The notes beneath the pieces were generated by a model. It saw nothing but the letters and a program-made list of their open reading frames with translations. It searched no databases and was not told the origin of the DNA. Of a stretch of DNA of 42,940 nucleotides, positions 17,595 to 26,852 are shown piece after piece. Location of the stretch: positions 1 through 42,940 of the forward strand of contig PWEN01000043.1 in NCBI GenBank assembly GCA_003553505.1, given 5' to 3'. Each line of letters begins with the position of its first letter. The first letter of the stretch is position 1. The position numbers and the translations under genes are program-made. The stretch is from Candidatus Nealsoniibacteriota bacterium (GTDB lineage: Bacteria > Patescibacteriota > Minisyncoccia > Minisyncoccales > PWPS01).

Positions 17595-19538
17595 TCAATT
17601 ATACGCTTCTTGCAGCCAATCTATCATTCCTTTTATCTCATCTTTGATCTCTTTTTCCGTTCTTGATCCGAGAAGAACAAAAATCACTTCTCTTTCTTCA
17701 CCACCAATCTCAAGGTTGAATATATAAAAACCCGTATGCTTAGAAGCGTTTGTAAAACCACTCTTTCCTCCCACAAATGCAGGATCGTCATAGAAGATAT
17801 TCTTGTTAACAAGGTTCGGGAACAATTGATAGTTTACGTTTGTCGTCCAAGTTCCACTCGATATATTCAAAAAAGGAACACGTGAGTTCAGAATATAGTA
17901 AGCGAGATAGTAAACATCTTCCGCAGTAGAAATGTTTCCTTCTTCTATACCACTGGGATCAACAAACTCGGTGTTTCTCATTCCTATCATCTCCGCTTTT
18001 TCATTCATTCTTTTTATGCTCTCCTCCTTCCCCGGAAGGTGAGACAAGATCATGGCAGCATTATTGGAGGACTCCACCAGAAGAGGACGCAAAAGATCTA
18101 TAATACGAAAAACTCTTCCGGGATATATTCCTTCCGTTTCTCCTTGTCCTGTAAGCATATAATCGCGCACCGTTATACGCTGTGTCGTAGCAAACTGCTC
18201 TATAGCAACAATTGCGGTCATCATCTTGGTTATAGATGCTATCGATCTTTCTTCACGAAAATCTCTTTCCGCAAAAACCTTCCCTGAATCCGCATCGGCA
18301 ACAAGAAAGCTTTCCGCAGACACTTCCGGAAAAGCGGGAGCTCTTTTTTCTTGCAAATGAAACTCACCGTTCTCTCGGGGAACAACAAGGATTGGAGTTC
18401 CTCTCTCCAAAAGATCATACAACTTCTCCATCTTCTCATTTTTGACTCTTATACACCCTCCGGAAACCTGTGATATATACGGAGCTCCGGAAGGATAGTA
18501 AGGTTCTCCATGAATAAGATATTTACCATAAAAACGCACAGAGAAAGGCATGTATACTTCCGTGGTAGAAGAGAACCGCACCCCTTCCTTGGACAAAACC
18601 TCATATAGCCCTACGGGAACCCCTCCCCAGTGCTCGCGATCCACCATGTTTAAGACCTCAAACTCCTCTTTTACTTCCCCTTCTTTGTGGTACTCTATGA
18701 TCCTTGTTTCTGTGTTTATCTTCAAAAACTCTTCTAGGTCCTCAGCCAAAAAATTGTAGTCAGGAAGAGTATCGATTTCGTTGACGGTAAGAGAGTCTTT
18801 TATGTGTTTATAAACATCTTCGTACGGTGTCTTCTCGGGAGTATAGAGGTCGTAATCCTCACTATCTTTTGTAGCAGTAAGCTTTACCGGATGTGTATGA
18901 AGCGATTCAGGATGATAGAATAAAAAGCCGTCTTCTTTCTTTTCTATTTGCCAGTTCTCGGGGATCTCTACTGAAAAACCAAGGCCCGGACTTGCATATC
19001 GTATATTTTTTTCTGCAACTTCTTCAAACCTGTCAACGATGAGTCGAAACCTTTTATCTTCCACTTTTACAAAACTATCTTCCTTTTGCAGTGTGTGTGC
19101 CTCTTTTTGCAGTGTATGACGCGCAAAGCGACGTCCCTCCTCATCTATTGCAATAAGGTCAAACCTCTCATCAAAATCCTCCACTTTGGACTCAATAAGC
19201 AAAACAGCGCTTTTTTCGTCCAAAAAGAAAAAATCATGAATGGATGCGGAAAAAGCTTTCTGGGGCAGATCATCATCATTGCAAGCAGAAGAAAGGTCTT
19301 CCACAAAGACCTCCCCTTCTTGAATGTCAAGCGGGCAGTAGATATCAAGTATCTCGTTTTTTATAAAGTCTTCATCAAAAACCTTTTTTTCTTCTTCCTC
19401 TTCTTTTTCTTCTTCCTCTTTCTCTTTTTCCACTTCAATGATCTTCGGTTCTTCCGTAACCAAAAAGTAGTAGTAGCCACCTACAAAAGCTACCACGCAA
19501 GAAACTATTAAAAGTATGAAAACTAAAATCCTCATCAC
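17595..19538 (-). CDS. Membrane-anchored fusion: L,D-transpeptidase (YkuD) + D-alanyl-D-alanine carboxypeptidase (S11)
   Basis: YkuD motif LIHGEPYYPSGAPYISQVSGGCIRVKNE; then SFLVADADSGKVFAERDFREERSIASITKMMTA (SxxK), ESSNNAA (SxN), GGKSGFT (KSG). Confidence 0.88.
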   Translation of the reverse strand: MMRILVFILLIVSCVVAFVGGYYYFLVTEEPKIIEVEKEKEEEEKEEEEEKKVFDEDFIKNEILDIYCPLDIQEGEVFVEDLSSACNDDDLPQKAFSASIHDFFFLDEKSAVLLIESKVEDFDERFDLIAIDEEGRRFARHTLQKEAHTLQKEDSFVKVEDKRFRLIVDRFEEVAEKNIRYASPGLGFSVEIPENWQIEKKEDGFLFYHPESLHTHPVKLTATKDSEDYDLYTPEKTPYEDVYKHIKDSLTVNEIDTLPDYNFLAEDLEEFLKINTETRIIEYHKEGEVKEEFEVLNMVDREHWGGVPVGLYEVLSKEGVRFSSTTEVYMPFSVRFYGKYLIHGEPYYPSGAPYISQVSGGCIRVKNEKMEKLYDLLERGTPILVVPRENGEFHLQEKRAPAFPEVSAESFLVADADSGKVFAERDFREERSIASITKMMTAIVAIEQFATTQRITVRDYMLTGQGETEGIYPGRVFRIIDLLRPLLVESSNNAAMILSHLPGKEESIKRMNEKAEMIGMRNTEFVDPSGIEEGNISTAEDVYYLAYYILNSRVPFLNISSGTWTTNVNYQLFPNLVNKNIFYDDPAFVGGKSGFTNASKHTGFYIFNLEIGGEEREVIFVLLGSRTEKEIKDEIKGMIDWLQEAYN

Positions 19539-19610
19539 GCCCTAAGGATAAAACAAACGAGGAGTTGTTGCAAGATTAGTGTTTATAAAGTAGAATGAAA
19601 ATCAAAAAAT

Positions 19611-20702
19611 ATGAAAGAACACGAATCAATTCAAAAAAAGAATAAACAGGCCGTACTAGAAGAACTGATAGGGATAGCCATAGAAAAAGATGCTTCCGAC
19701 ATACACATCTCTGTGGGGCACTATCCCATAATAAGAACGAACGGACAACTCACTTATCTTGAAGACAAAGGCAAGATCGGATCAGAAGATTCACGAGAGC
19801 TGGCCATGGTAATGATGACTGAGGAACAAAAGAAGTACTTTTCACAAAACTTGGAGGTAGACTTCTCTTATACCTATAAAGACAGTGCAAGACTGCGTGT
19901 GAACGTATTCATGCAACGCGGGGAAGTTTCCTGTTCCATGCGTCTTATACCGAGAAACATAAAAACGATAGAAGATCTCGAGATGCCGCCCATAACATAT
20001 AATTTCTGCAACTCCAATCAAGGATTTGTTCTTGTTACAGGACCTACAGGACACGGAAAGTCTACCACTCTGGCAGCAATGATAAACTACATAAATCGCA
20101 ATAAGTTCTCACACATAATTACGATAGAAGATCCTGTAGAATACATATTTGAGGATGAAAAGTCGCTCATTGATCAGAGAGAGGTGGGAGAAGATGCGCG
20201 GTCCTTTTCCAGTGCTCTTCGAGCAGCTTTCCGACAGGACCCGGACGTTATAATGGTAGGAGAGATGCGCGATCCAGAAACAATAACGATGGCAATAACG
20301 GCCGCGGAAACAGGGCATCTCGTATTCTCCACACTACACACAAACTCCGCAAGTCAAACAATACACCGTATAATCGACTCCTTTCCTCCTGAGCAACAAA
20401 ACCAAATACGAGCGCAACTGTCCGCCTCTTTGAAGGGAGTTATATCAAAAAGACTTATTCCCGGCATAAACGGAGGAATAGTTCCGGCTTACGAGATAAT
20501 GATGACAAATCCCGCGATAGCAAACCTTATAAGAGAAAACAGGACTCACGAAATAAATCGCGTAATAGAGACGTCTGCGGAAGAGGGAATGATAAGCATG
20601 AATAAGTCTCTTCTCCGATTGGCAAAGAAGCAAAAAATATCAACCAAAAACGCTCTCACATACTCTCCTCTACCGGAGGAACTAAGAAAAATGATGGAGT
20701 AG
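19611..20702 (+). CDS. pilT: Type IV pilus retraction ATPase
   Basis: SDIHISVG; Walker A VTGPTGHGKSTTLAAMI; THIEDPVEYIFE-like (ITIEDPVEYIF); FRQDPDVIMVGEMRDPETI; AAETGHLVFSTLHTNSA. Confidence 0.95.
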   Translation: MKEHESIQKKNKQAVLEELIGIAIEKDASDIHISVGHYPIIRTNGQLTYLEDKGKIGSEDSRELAMVMMTEEQKKYFSQNLEVDFSYTYKDSARLRVNVFMQRGEVSCSMRLIPRNIKTIEDLEMPPITYNFCNSNQGFVLVTGPTGHGKSTTLAAMINYINRNKFSHIITIEDPVEYIFEDEKSLIDQREVGEDARSFSSALRAAFRQDPDVIMVGEMRDPETITMAITAAETGHLVFSTLHTNSASQTIHRIIDSFPPEQQNQIRAQLSASLKGVISKRLIPGINGGIVPAYEIMMTNPAIANLIRENRTHEINRVIETSAEEGMISMNKSLLRLAKKQKISTKNALTYSPLPEELRKMME

Positions 20703-20704
20703 TT

Positions 20705-21520
20705 CTATTTATACACCCTTCTTACAAGTACTCCTGCAAGCACAATCACCGCTCCCGTAACAGCAAACCAAAGAGAGAAAACAAGCATACTACCAAAGAT
20801 GCTCCCCGCCAAGAACTCCAAAGTTTTTAAATCCCCCACAAATGCCGTGGCTGTCATGCTTAGTATGGGATTTATCACGAAAAAAACAACAGCAGAGACC
20901 ATTACACCCGATCCAAAGAGTATAAGCCCCCTTGATATACCTACAGACAGAAAGTAGGTTACCGCGATAAGCAAAAAAGCAACATAAACAAAAGAAAGAT
21001 ATCCTTTTGCTGCAGTTGCTCCGGAAAAAACCTCCTGAGCCTCTTCTTCTCCAATCAACTCCTTTATCTTTATCTCACTTGGTAAATCAGTTTCTTCCAA
21101 GAACTGATAAGCGAAAGCTTCCGCCTGCTCTCCGTTAACTCCGATTTCTTTTTTCTCTTCCTCTGAAAGGGCTTCTATTTCTTTTGTTAGGTTTAAAAAA
21201 AGATCGCTCTTTCTTTCTTCTAAATTAATAGTTGCCGTAAGTTCTCCGGAAAGAAGATCATCAAGAATCAGGTCAAGCTGTTCCTCTATCCACTCCTCGT
21301 GAAAGGTATTTAAAAAAGCACTTCTTGCAAACTCGGGGTGTTCTCCCAAGAATCGCTCTGCATCATCGTGCAGAGCAGAAGAGATATCACCGATATTTTC
21401 GTGATAGTAGTCACTACTTAAAACTGTTCTCTGCAAACCTTCTCCCACTTGATAAAAAACACCAAGTACTACAAGAACCAAAAACAATATTGCTAATCCA
21501 AGAAGCTTTGAGTTTGTCAT
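20705..21520 (-). CDS. Multi-pass membrane protein, unknown function
   Basis: N-terminal TM, acidic extracytoplasmic-like region, several C-terminal TM; start overlaps the SIMPL gene stop (ATGA). Confidence 0.7.
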   Translation of the reverse strand: MTNSKLLGLAILFLVLVVLGVFYQVGEGLQRTVLSSDYYHENIGDISSALHDDAERFLGEHPEFARSAFLNTFHEEWIEEQLDLILDDLLSGELTATINLEERKSDLFLNLTKEIEALSEEEKKEIGVNGEQAEAFAYQFLEETDLPSEIKIKELIGEEEAQEVFSGATAAKGYLSFVYVAFLLIAVTYFLSVGISRGLILFGSGVMVSAVVFFVINPILSMTATAFVGDLKTLEFLAGSIFGSMLVFSLWFAVTGAVIVLAGVLVRRVYK

Positions 21521-22254
21521 CTGATCTCGTACTCTACTGTAACGTTTACGGTTATATCACTTTCTCCAGGTTCTATGGGAACCTGCCCCTCTACGGCATC
21601 CATTCTTTCCTGAATCGGAGCATAATAGTCTCTTTCTTCGGAAAAAGAGATAACCCTTCCCACTTTAACTCCAAGCGCGGAACTTGTTTCTTGCGCCTTT
21701 CTTTTGGCGTCCTCTATCGCTTTCTTGCGCGCTTCATTTTTATATTCTTCCTCTTCTTCCACCAAGAACTGCACGCTGTTTACTTCATTTGCTCCTGCTC
21801 TCACGGCACCATCTATTAGACTGCTTACTCTTTCCATGTCTTCTATATACGTTTCCACGGAGTTTGTTACGCGATACCCATAAAGAGTCCTCCTGTCCTC
21901 TATCTGCTCATACAAGGGACGAACGGTAAACCCTTTCGTTCTTATGTTGTTATCTTCTATTCCTTCATTTTTAAGATAATTTATCAACTCTTCCGCTCTT
22001 GTATTGTTCTCATTTAAGGCATCTTCCGTGCTACTATCCTCTGTTACCACGGCGAAAGATACTTTCGCCACATTAGGAGCAACGCTTACTTCTCCTTCTC
22101 CACTTACACGCACCGTGCGCATGTGCTCGCTATCAAGTCCTATAAAGCGTGATCTCTCTACTTCGTTGCTTATAAGAACATTTACAAGCACAGTAAGAGA
22201 GACAACAAAAACTACCCCTACCACTGTTGAGATTATTTTTATTTTTTTATCCAT
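21517..22254 (-). CDS. SIMPL (DUF541) domain protein
   Basis: RVSGEGEVSVAPNVAKVSFAVVTEDSS...AL..NN, GIEDNNIRTKGFTVRPLYE, GYRVTNSVETYIEDM, ARKKAIEDAKRKAQETSSALG. Confidence 0.88.
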   Translation of the reverse strand: MDKKIKIISTVVGVVFVVSLTVLVNVLISNEVERSRFIGLDSEHMRTVRVSGEGEVSVAPNVAKVSFAVVTEDSSTEDALNENNTRAEELINYLKNEGIEDNNIRTKGFTVRPLYEQIEDRRTLYGYRVTNSVETYIEDMERVSSLIDGAVRAGANEVNSVQFLVEEEEEYKNEARKKAIEDAKRKAQETSSALGVKVGRVISFSEERDYYAPIQERMDAVEGQVPIEPGESDITVNVTVEYEIR

Positions 22255-22299
22255 AATTAGCTACTTTAATTAACTATTTTAAAGATAACAACAAAGTTG

Positions 22300-23163
22300 T
22301 CAGATTTCAATACTTAAAAGAAAATCTTCTATTTTTTTATACGACCCTCTTTCCATTCCCCCGTGACTACTCTCTTCCGGAAAGTAGGTTTGCACTTCAG
22401 TGCTAAAAGCTTCCTGCAAAACCTTGGAGTGCTCAAGAGGAACAACAGGATCTTCTCTGGCATGCATTAAAAACACGGGCACGTCCACAAGAGGCGCCTT
22501 CTTTAAAGGGGAGTCGTCATTAAAGTCAACTCCAAAGATCAAGCGCGCCCAAAAAAGAGTTGTCTCCATTAAGCTTCTCTCCAGAACAGGAAAGCTGTAG
22601 ATCTCTTTGGACATCTCACGTATGTCAGCGTAGGGAGAGTTACAAACAACTCCTTTGACAACATCCCGCTCCGGGGCAACCATAACAGAAACCGCCGCTC
22701 CCATGGAAAAACCCCACAGAAAAATATTGTCTGCTTCCTTTTCTTCTTCTAAAAAGTCCAGCGCAGCGTGTAGATCTCTTGTTTCTTTTATTCCCAGCGT
22801 AGAGTACCTGCCTCCGCTGTCTCCCATATAGCGAAAATCAAACAAAAGAACATTAAAGTTTTCTACAAGGTGCTGTGAGCTATAAAAAACGGAGCCCTTG
22901 TCTCCCAAATAACCGTGAAGAAGAACAACGGTAGGCACCTCTTCATCTTTTAAAGAAGGAATAAACCAGCCCTTTAGTTTTACGCCATCATCGGCATAAA
23001 AAGAGATGTCTTCATACTCCATACTGTAATCACTCGGAGTAATGGAGCTTTTAAAGACAGAGGGACGCACAAGTGTGTGCAAAGAAAAAAGAGAAACAAC
23101 AATATGCACAACAACAAGATAAGCCACTACTCCGAGAAAAACATATGTCAACTTCTTCTTCAT
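22300..23163 (-). CDS. Alpha/beta hydrolase
   Basis: VPTVVLLHGYLGDKGS; LLFDFRYMGDSGG; LWGFSMGAAVS (GxSxG); HAREDPVVPLEHS. ATG at 23163 preferred over the track's GTG at 23172. Confidence 0.88.
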   Translation of the reverse strand: MKKKLTYVFLGVVAYLVVVHIVVSLFSLHTLVRPSVFKSSITPSDYSMEYEDISFYADDGVKLKGWFIPSLKDEEVPTVVLLHGYLGDKGSVFYSSQHLVENFNVLLFDFRYMGDSGGRYSTLGIKETRDLHAALDFLEEEKEADNIFLWGFSMGAAVSVMVAPERDVVKGVVCNSPYADIREMSKEIYSFPVLERSLMETTLFWARLIFGVDFNDDSPLKKAPLVDVPVFLMHAREDPVVPLEHSKVLQEAFSTEVQTYFPEESSHGGMERGSYKKIEDFLLSIEI

Positions 23164-23279
23164 ATTTCGCACTCTAAATTATAGAGGCAGTGACACCTTT
23201 CTTCGCTCTTGTAGTAAATTATTATCTCTTCTCCGTTAATACCATCTTCTACTTTAAAACAAGGATTTGCTGCTTTCAT
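23160..23279 (-). CDS. Predicted 39-aa Cys-containing small protein
   Basis: MKAANPCFKVEDGINGEEIIIYYKSEERCHCLYNLECEI*; TGA overlaps the hydrolase ATG (ATGA), start adjacent to the upstream gene's stop. Confidence 0.55.
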   Translation of the reverse strand: MKAANPCFKVEDGINGEEIIIYYKSEERCHCLYNLECEI

Positions 23280-23280
23280 C

Positions 23281-24279
23281 TCAATAAACTATAAAATCAC
23301 TTACTTTTTCTTTTAATGTTTGTTCTACAATCACTTCCTCGTCCTCAAAAACAAGAAAATTTCTGTCACAAGCAACAAATAAATACCCTCTTTCTTCTTT
23401 TATTAGAGCGCTAGAACAGTCTTCCGCCAAAAAGATCTTCTCTTCTATGAACAAATCTCCTTTTTTATGGCCTATCTTGGCAACAAAATGATCATCATCG
23501 ACAATAATCGCCCACACAGGAGATACGTCAGTAGAAGAAACAATATTAAATCCGTCTATTTCCTCTTCATAATAAGGGTTGCTGTAAAGCCTTTGAGAGC
23601 CTATCTTCTCTACTTTTTGCGCATCAAAAAAGTAGGCGCTTAAAAATCCTCCCGCGGTTGTTGACTGAGACTGCAAGACCACCCACTGATCATGCTTTCT
23701 GTCCAACCACTGATCTACAAGGTGCTGATTAACTCCTTCTATGTGTGTTTTTTCAATTATTTTTAAATTAGCAGGATCTTTCACGTCCACCGTAAGAATA
23801 TATATAGGAAACATTATGTTGTCCAAAAGGTAGGCAGTGTCATCATGGATGAATATGTCATGAGCATTCTTTGCCCACTCGCCCACCTCAATATCAACCC
23901 TGTCAATCTCCTCTAATTCATCATTTAAAACAACAAGAGAGCTTTCCACGCAAACATAAGCATACTCTTTATAAGTGTCTACTGCTTCCACTTCCTCTCG
24001 AAAATCAACAACACTGTCACGCGAGAAAATAGTATTGCTGTCAGTGCTCCAAAAAAAATACTCATCATTTAACTTAAAGATATGCGATCCCTTGTCTTCC
24101 TCTTCTTCTTTTTTGCTGTAAGCGTCTTTCTCTTTATTGTAGGCATAGTAAGAGACATTCTTGTTAAGATCAGCAAAAACAACACTCCCGGGAAACCTTT
24201 CAGGCTCCTCAGGAGCAAAAAGGAGGATTGCCGCAAAGATTGCTAAAAAAACAATCAGTACTATTAATATTTTCTTCAT
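23281..24279 (-). CDS. Secreted/anchored beta-propeller-like (LVIVD-type) protein
   Basis: N-terminal TM; repeated segments such as VDTYKEYAYVCVESSLVVLNDELEEIDRVD and ERGYLFVACDRNFLVFE. Confidence 0.6.
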   Translation of the reverse strand: MKKILIVLIVFLAIFAAILLFAPEEPERFPGSVVFADLNKNVSYYAYNKEKDAYSKKEEEEDKGSHIFKLNDEYFFWSTDSNTIFSRDSVVDFREEVEAVDTYKEYAYVCVESSLVVLNDELEEIDRVDIEVGEWAKNAHDIFIHDDTAYLLDNIMFPIYILTVDVKDPANLKIIEKTHIEGVNQHLVDQWLDRKHDQWVVLQSQSTTAGGFLSAYFFDAQKVEKIGSQRLYSNPYYEEEIDGFNIVSSTDVSPVWAIIVDDDHFVAKIGHKKGDLFIEEKIFLAEDCSSALIKEERGYLFVACDRNFLVFEDEEVIVEQTLKEKVSDFIVY

Positions 24280-24307
24280 ATGTTTAAAGATTAATCTTAA
24301 AGGGTTT

Positions 24308-24850
24308 CTACGTCAACACAAAATTAAATAGTAAAACATAAATAACAAGCACAAAGGTGGCATTTCCCAACGCCACAGCGCCAATTATATGCAAAAACCT
24401 CGCCCTTCCAAGCCCCAAAGCAACCATTAAAAAATCTTGCGGAAGAGGGGCAAAAGAGCTATACATATAAGCCGCAAAAGGTGTTACCCAATAAGGTTTT
24501 TTATTTAACCAGCAAGAGAACTTGTCCAAATAACGACTCTCTATAACGGCGTTTCCCTTGTATCCTAAAAGAAAAAACAAAGAATCCCCGAGAGCACACG
24601 CGGGGGCAACTACCAAAGCAAGGAGAAGTATGTTAAAATCTCCCGTGCTCATTAAGGTTATAAGAGTGGCATAATAAGGAGCAGAGGCAAACCCGGAAAC
24701 ACCTACAAGAGCCGTAAGAAAAACAAAAAGATAGCCCGTCTCCACGCCTATAACAGAAACCAGTTCTTTCGGAGGAATGATCCGGATAAACGCTATCCAC
24801 AAAACAAGGAATACGAGAAGTATCCAAAACCCCTTGTATCTTCTTATCAT
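24308..24850 (-). CDS. Multi-TM protein, possible VTT/DedA-like
   Basis: Hydrophobic; GDSLFFLLGYKGN and YSSFAPLPQDFLMVALGLGRARF resemble VTT-domain proteins. Confidence 0.55.
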   Translation of the reverse strand: MIRRYKGFWILLVFLVLWIAFIRIIPPKELVSVIGVETGYLFVFLTALVGVSGFASAPYYATLITLMSTGDFNILLLALVVAPACALGDSLFFLLGYKGNAVIESRYLDKFSCWLNKKPYWVTPFAAYMYSSFAPLPQDFLMVALGLGRARFLHIIGAVALGNATFVLVIYVLLFNFVLT

Positions 24851-25342
24851 TTATTGTTTACGTAACAAAAAAGCTATATACTCTTCTTCACGTATTACTC
24901 TTTGAACGTCCCCCTTCTTAGAAAAGATCCTCAAAAGATACCTGTAATCAACATCGGGATCATTTATAGTATCAATAATAGCCACATACTCCGATCTAAT
25001 ACCAAACAAGGTTTCCACCATCTCCTCAAAGCGTTCTTTTCTAAATTTAGTCGATTCTCCAAGGAAAAGATGAGAAAGAACGATATCAAAGTCCTTTTCC
25101 TGTTCAAACTCTCTCAAGTCTACCTCTTTTATATTAAAGTTGCTGCCACTCACCTCTTTTACTTCTGCCATCTTTTTTTCATCACCGGGATAAATGACAG
25201 CAATAATATTGCTGTTTTGAAAACTGGAGGTCAAAAAAGAGAGGCTTGTGCTGCCCGATCCAGCATCAAGTATCTCATACTCCCTCTCTTTGGAAAAGTT
25301 GCTAAACAGCTTTTCCAGTATTTTTTTCTGAGAATCCTGCAT
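24851..25342 (-). CDS. Class I SAM methyltransferase-like protein
   Basis: YEILDAGSGSTSLSFLTSSF, IIAVIYPGDEK, FDIVLSHLFLGE. Start taken at MQDSQKK. Confidence 0.6.
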   Translation of the reverse strand: MQDSQKKILEKLFSNFSKEREYEILDAGSGSTSLSFLTSSFQNSNIIAVIYPGDEKKMAEVKEVSGSNFNIKEVDLREFEQEKDFDIVLSHLFLGESTKFRKERFEEMVETLFGIRSEYVAIIDTINDPDVDYRYLLRIFSKKGDVQRVIREEEYIAFLLRKQ

Positions 25343-25362
25343 ATTTTCATTGTAGCACAAAT

Positions 25363-26199
25363 TTAAATACTGCCAAATCCTTTTAAGATATTTTTCACAC
25401 CCCTCCCCACATTTACACCAATATAACCCCCTTCAAGAACAAAAAAAGTTTCCTTTTCAAGCAATCTTATCCTCTTTCCAATCTCATAGTAAGTACTGTC
25501 CTTTAGTCCTAGCGATGCTATGTCTCCCGCGTACGCATCAAATCCCGCAGAGACAGCAACAACCTCCACGTCTTCAAGGGAAACACCACGAAGCGCCTCA
25601 TCAAGCACTTGAAGATAAGCATCTTCTCCACACTCAGCAAAAAGAGGAAAGTTAAAACAGTTTTTTTCTGAATAAAGCCCCGTTCCGGGATAGATAAAAC
25701 GACGGTGCAAAGATATAAAAACAATCCCCTTCTTTTCTGCAAATATCTCTTGTGTTCCGTTGCCGTGATGTCCGTCTATGTCCAAAACAAGAGTGTTTTT
25801 ACCTAACTTGCTTACGGCAACAGCAATGCTGTTAAAGTAACAGAATCCCTTTGTGGGAGCTCCCAAGGCAGCACCGCTCTTGCCAACATGATGTCCGGGG
25901 GGCCTCATCAAAGAAAATCCTCCCGTGCTTGCTGCAGTTATCGCTCCTCCGACAGAGTCAAGAGCATGCTGATAAATCCCTTTATAAGCGGGAGTATCAT
26001 TATCCTCTATTAAACCCTTTTTTACTTTTTCAACATACTCACGGTCATGAACAAGAAGAACATCTTCTTCTGTAGCATCTTGCGGCTCCAAAAAAGAAAA
26101 GCCCTCCAGCAAGGAAAGAGCTTCTTCCACTCTTTTTGCATCCTCTATGTGACCGTTTCCATATTGAAGACAGTCTTTGGAAAAAACTATGTTTTTCAT
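25363..26199 (-). CDS. Histone deacetylase-like / acetylpolyamine amidohydrolase-acetoin utilisation family
   Basis: SLMRPPGHHVGKSGA, GFCYFNSIAVAVS, VLDIDGHHGNGTQEIF, SLHRRFIYPGTG, VSAGFDAYAGD, LEGGY. Confidence 0.93.
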   Translation of the reverse strand: MKNIVFSKDCLQYGNGHIEDAKRVEEALSLLEGFSFLEPQDATEEDVLLVHDREYVEKVKKGLIEDNDTPAYKGIYQHALDSVGGAITAASTGGFSLMRPPGHHVGKSGAALGAPTKGFCYFNSIAVAVSKLGKNTLVLDIDGHHGNGTQEIFAEKKGIVFISLHRRFIYPGTGLYSEKNCFNFPLFAECGEDAYLQVLDEALRGVSLEDVEVVAVSAGFDAYAGDIASLGLKDSTYYEIGKRIRLLEKETFFVLEGGYIGVNVGRGVKNILKGFGSI

Positions 26200-26230
26200 G
26201 TTTTAATGAAGTATGCTATATTATAACTTA

Positions 26231-26833
26231 ATGAATAACCCAGAAACAAGAGTTGAAGAAGATCCTCTTTCCAGGGAAGAGGCAAAAAACCTTTTAAAAG
26301 AAACGGCAGAGAAGTGGAGATCGCTGTCGTATTCCATATTTGTTATAAAAGAAAAGGCAAGAGAGGTTTACAAAGACTGGAAAAAAGGAAAGGTAGAAGA
26401 TCCCGGAGAAGAACTGGACAGAAGAATGAAAGAAAATCACTACACATTGGTAGAAGAAAAGATAAACGACATAATCGAAGATTCAGGCGTTTTCTCTTCT
26501 TACAAAGAAGTGCTCTCACAGGAAGTTGTAAAAGAGATAGCAAGGAATATTTCTCCGGAAAACTCACAAGTAGAACTACGAGAAGTAATAGCAAGTGAAC
26601 TCAAGAATAGATTGCAAGAAAATATTGCGCAAGACTTCCTCGAGCCTCTCCTGAGTCAATATATAAAACATGAAATGAAGCTGGAAGGAGAAGAGGCAGA
26701 AAAAGTAAGAAGAGAAGCAATAGATCATCTATTAAAGGACATAAACAGAAGTCTTTATCACCCCACAACAATAAAAGAAGAACGCAACCATCTTCAAAAA
26801 AGTTGTATGGAGTACTTAAAATCAATAAAATAA
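26231..26833 (+). CDS. Alpha-helical cytoplasmic protein, unknown function
   Basis: Clean charged ORF starting MNNPETRVEEDP; followed by a hairpin. Confidence 0.7.
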   Translation: MNNPETRVEEDPLSREEAKNLLKETAEKWRSLSYSIFVIKEKAREVYKDWKKGKVEDPGEELDRRMKENHYTLVEEKINDIIEDSGVFSSYKEVLSQEVVKEIARNISPENSQVELREVIASELKNRLQENIAQDFLEPLLSQYIKHEMKLEGEEAEKVRREAIDHLLKDINRSLYHPTTIKEERNHLQKSCMEYLKSIK

Positions 26834-26852
26834 TCCCCCTCAAAGGGGGATT
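26832..26852. terminator. Shared convergent hairpin terminator
   Basis: AATCCCCC-TCAAA-GGGGGATT between convergent genes; stronger U tract on the minus strand. Confidence 0.65.
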
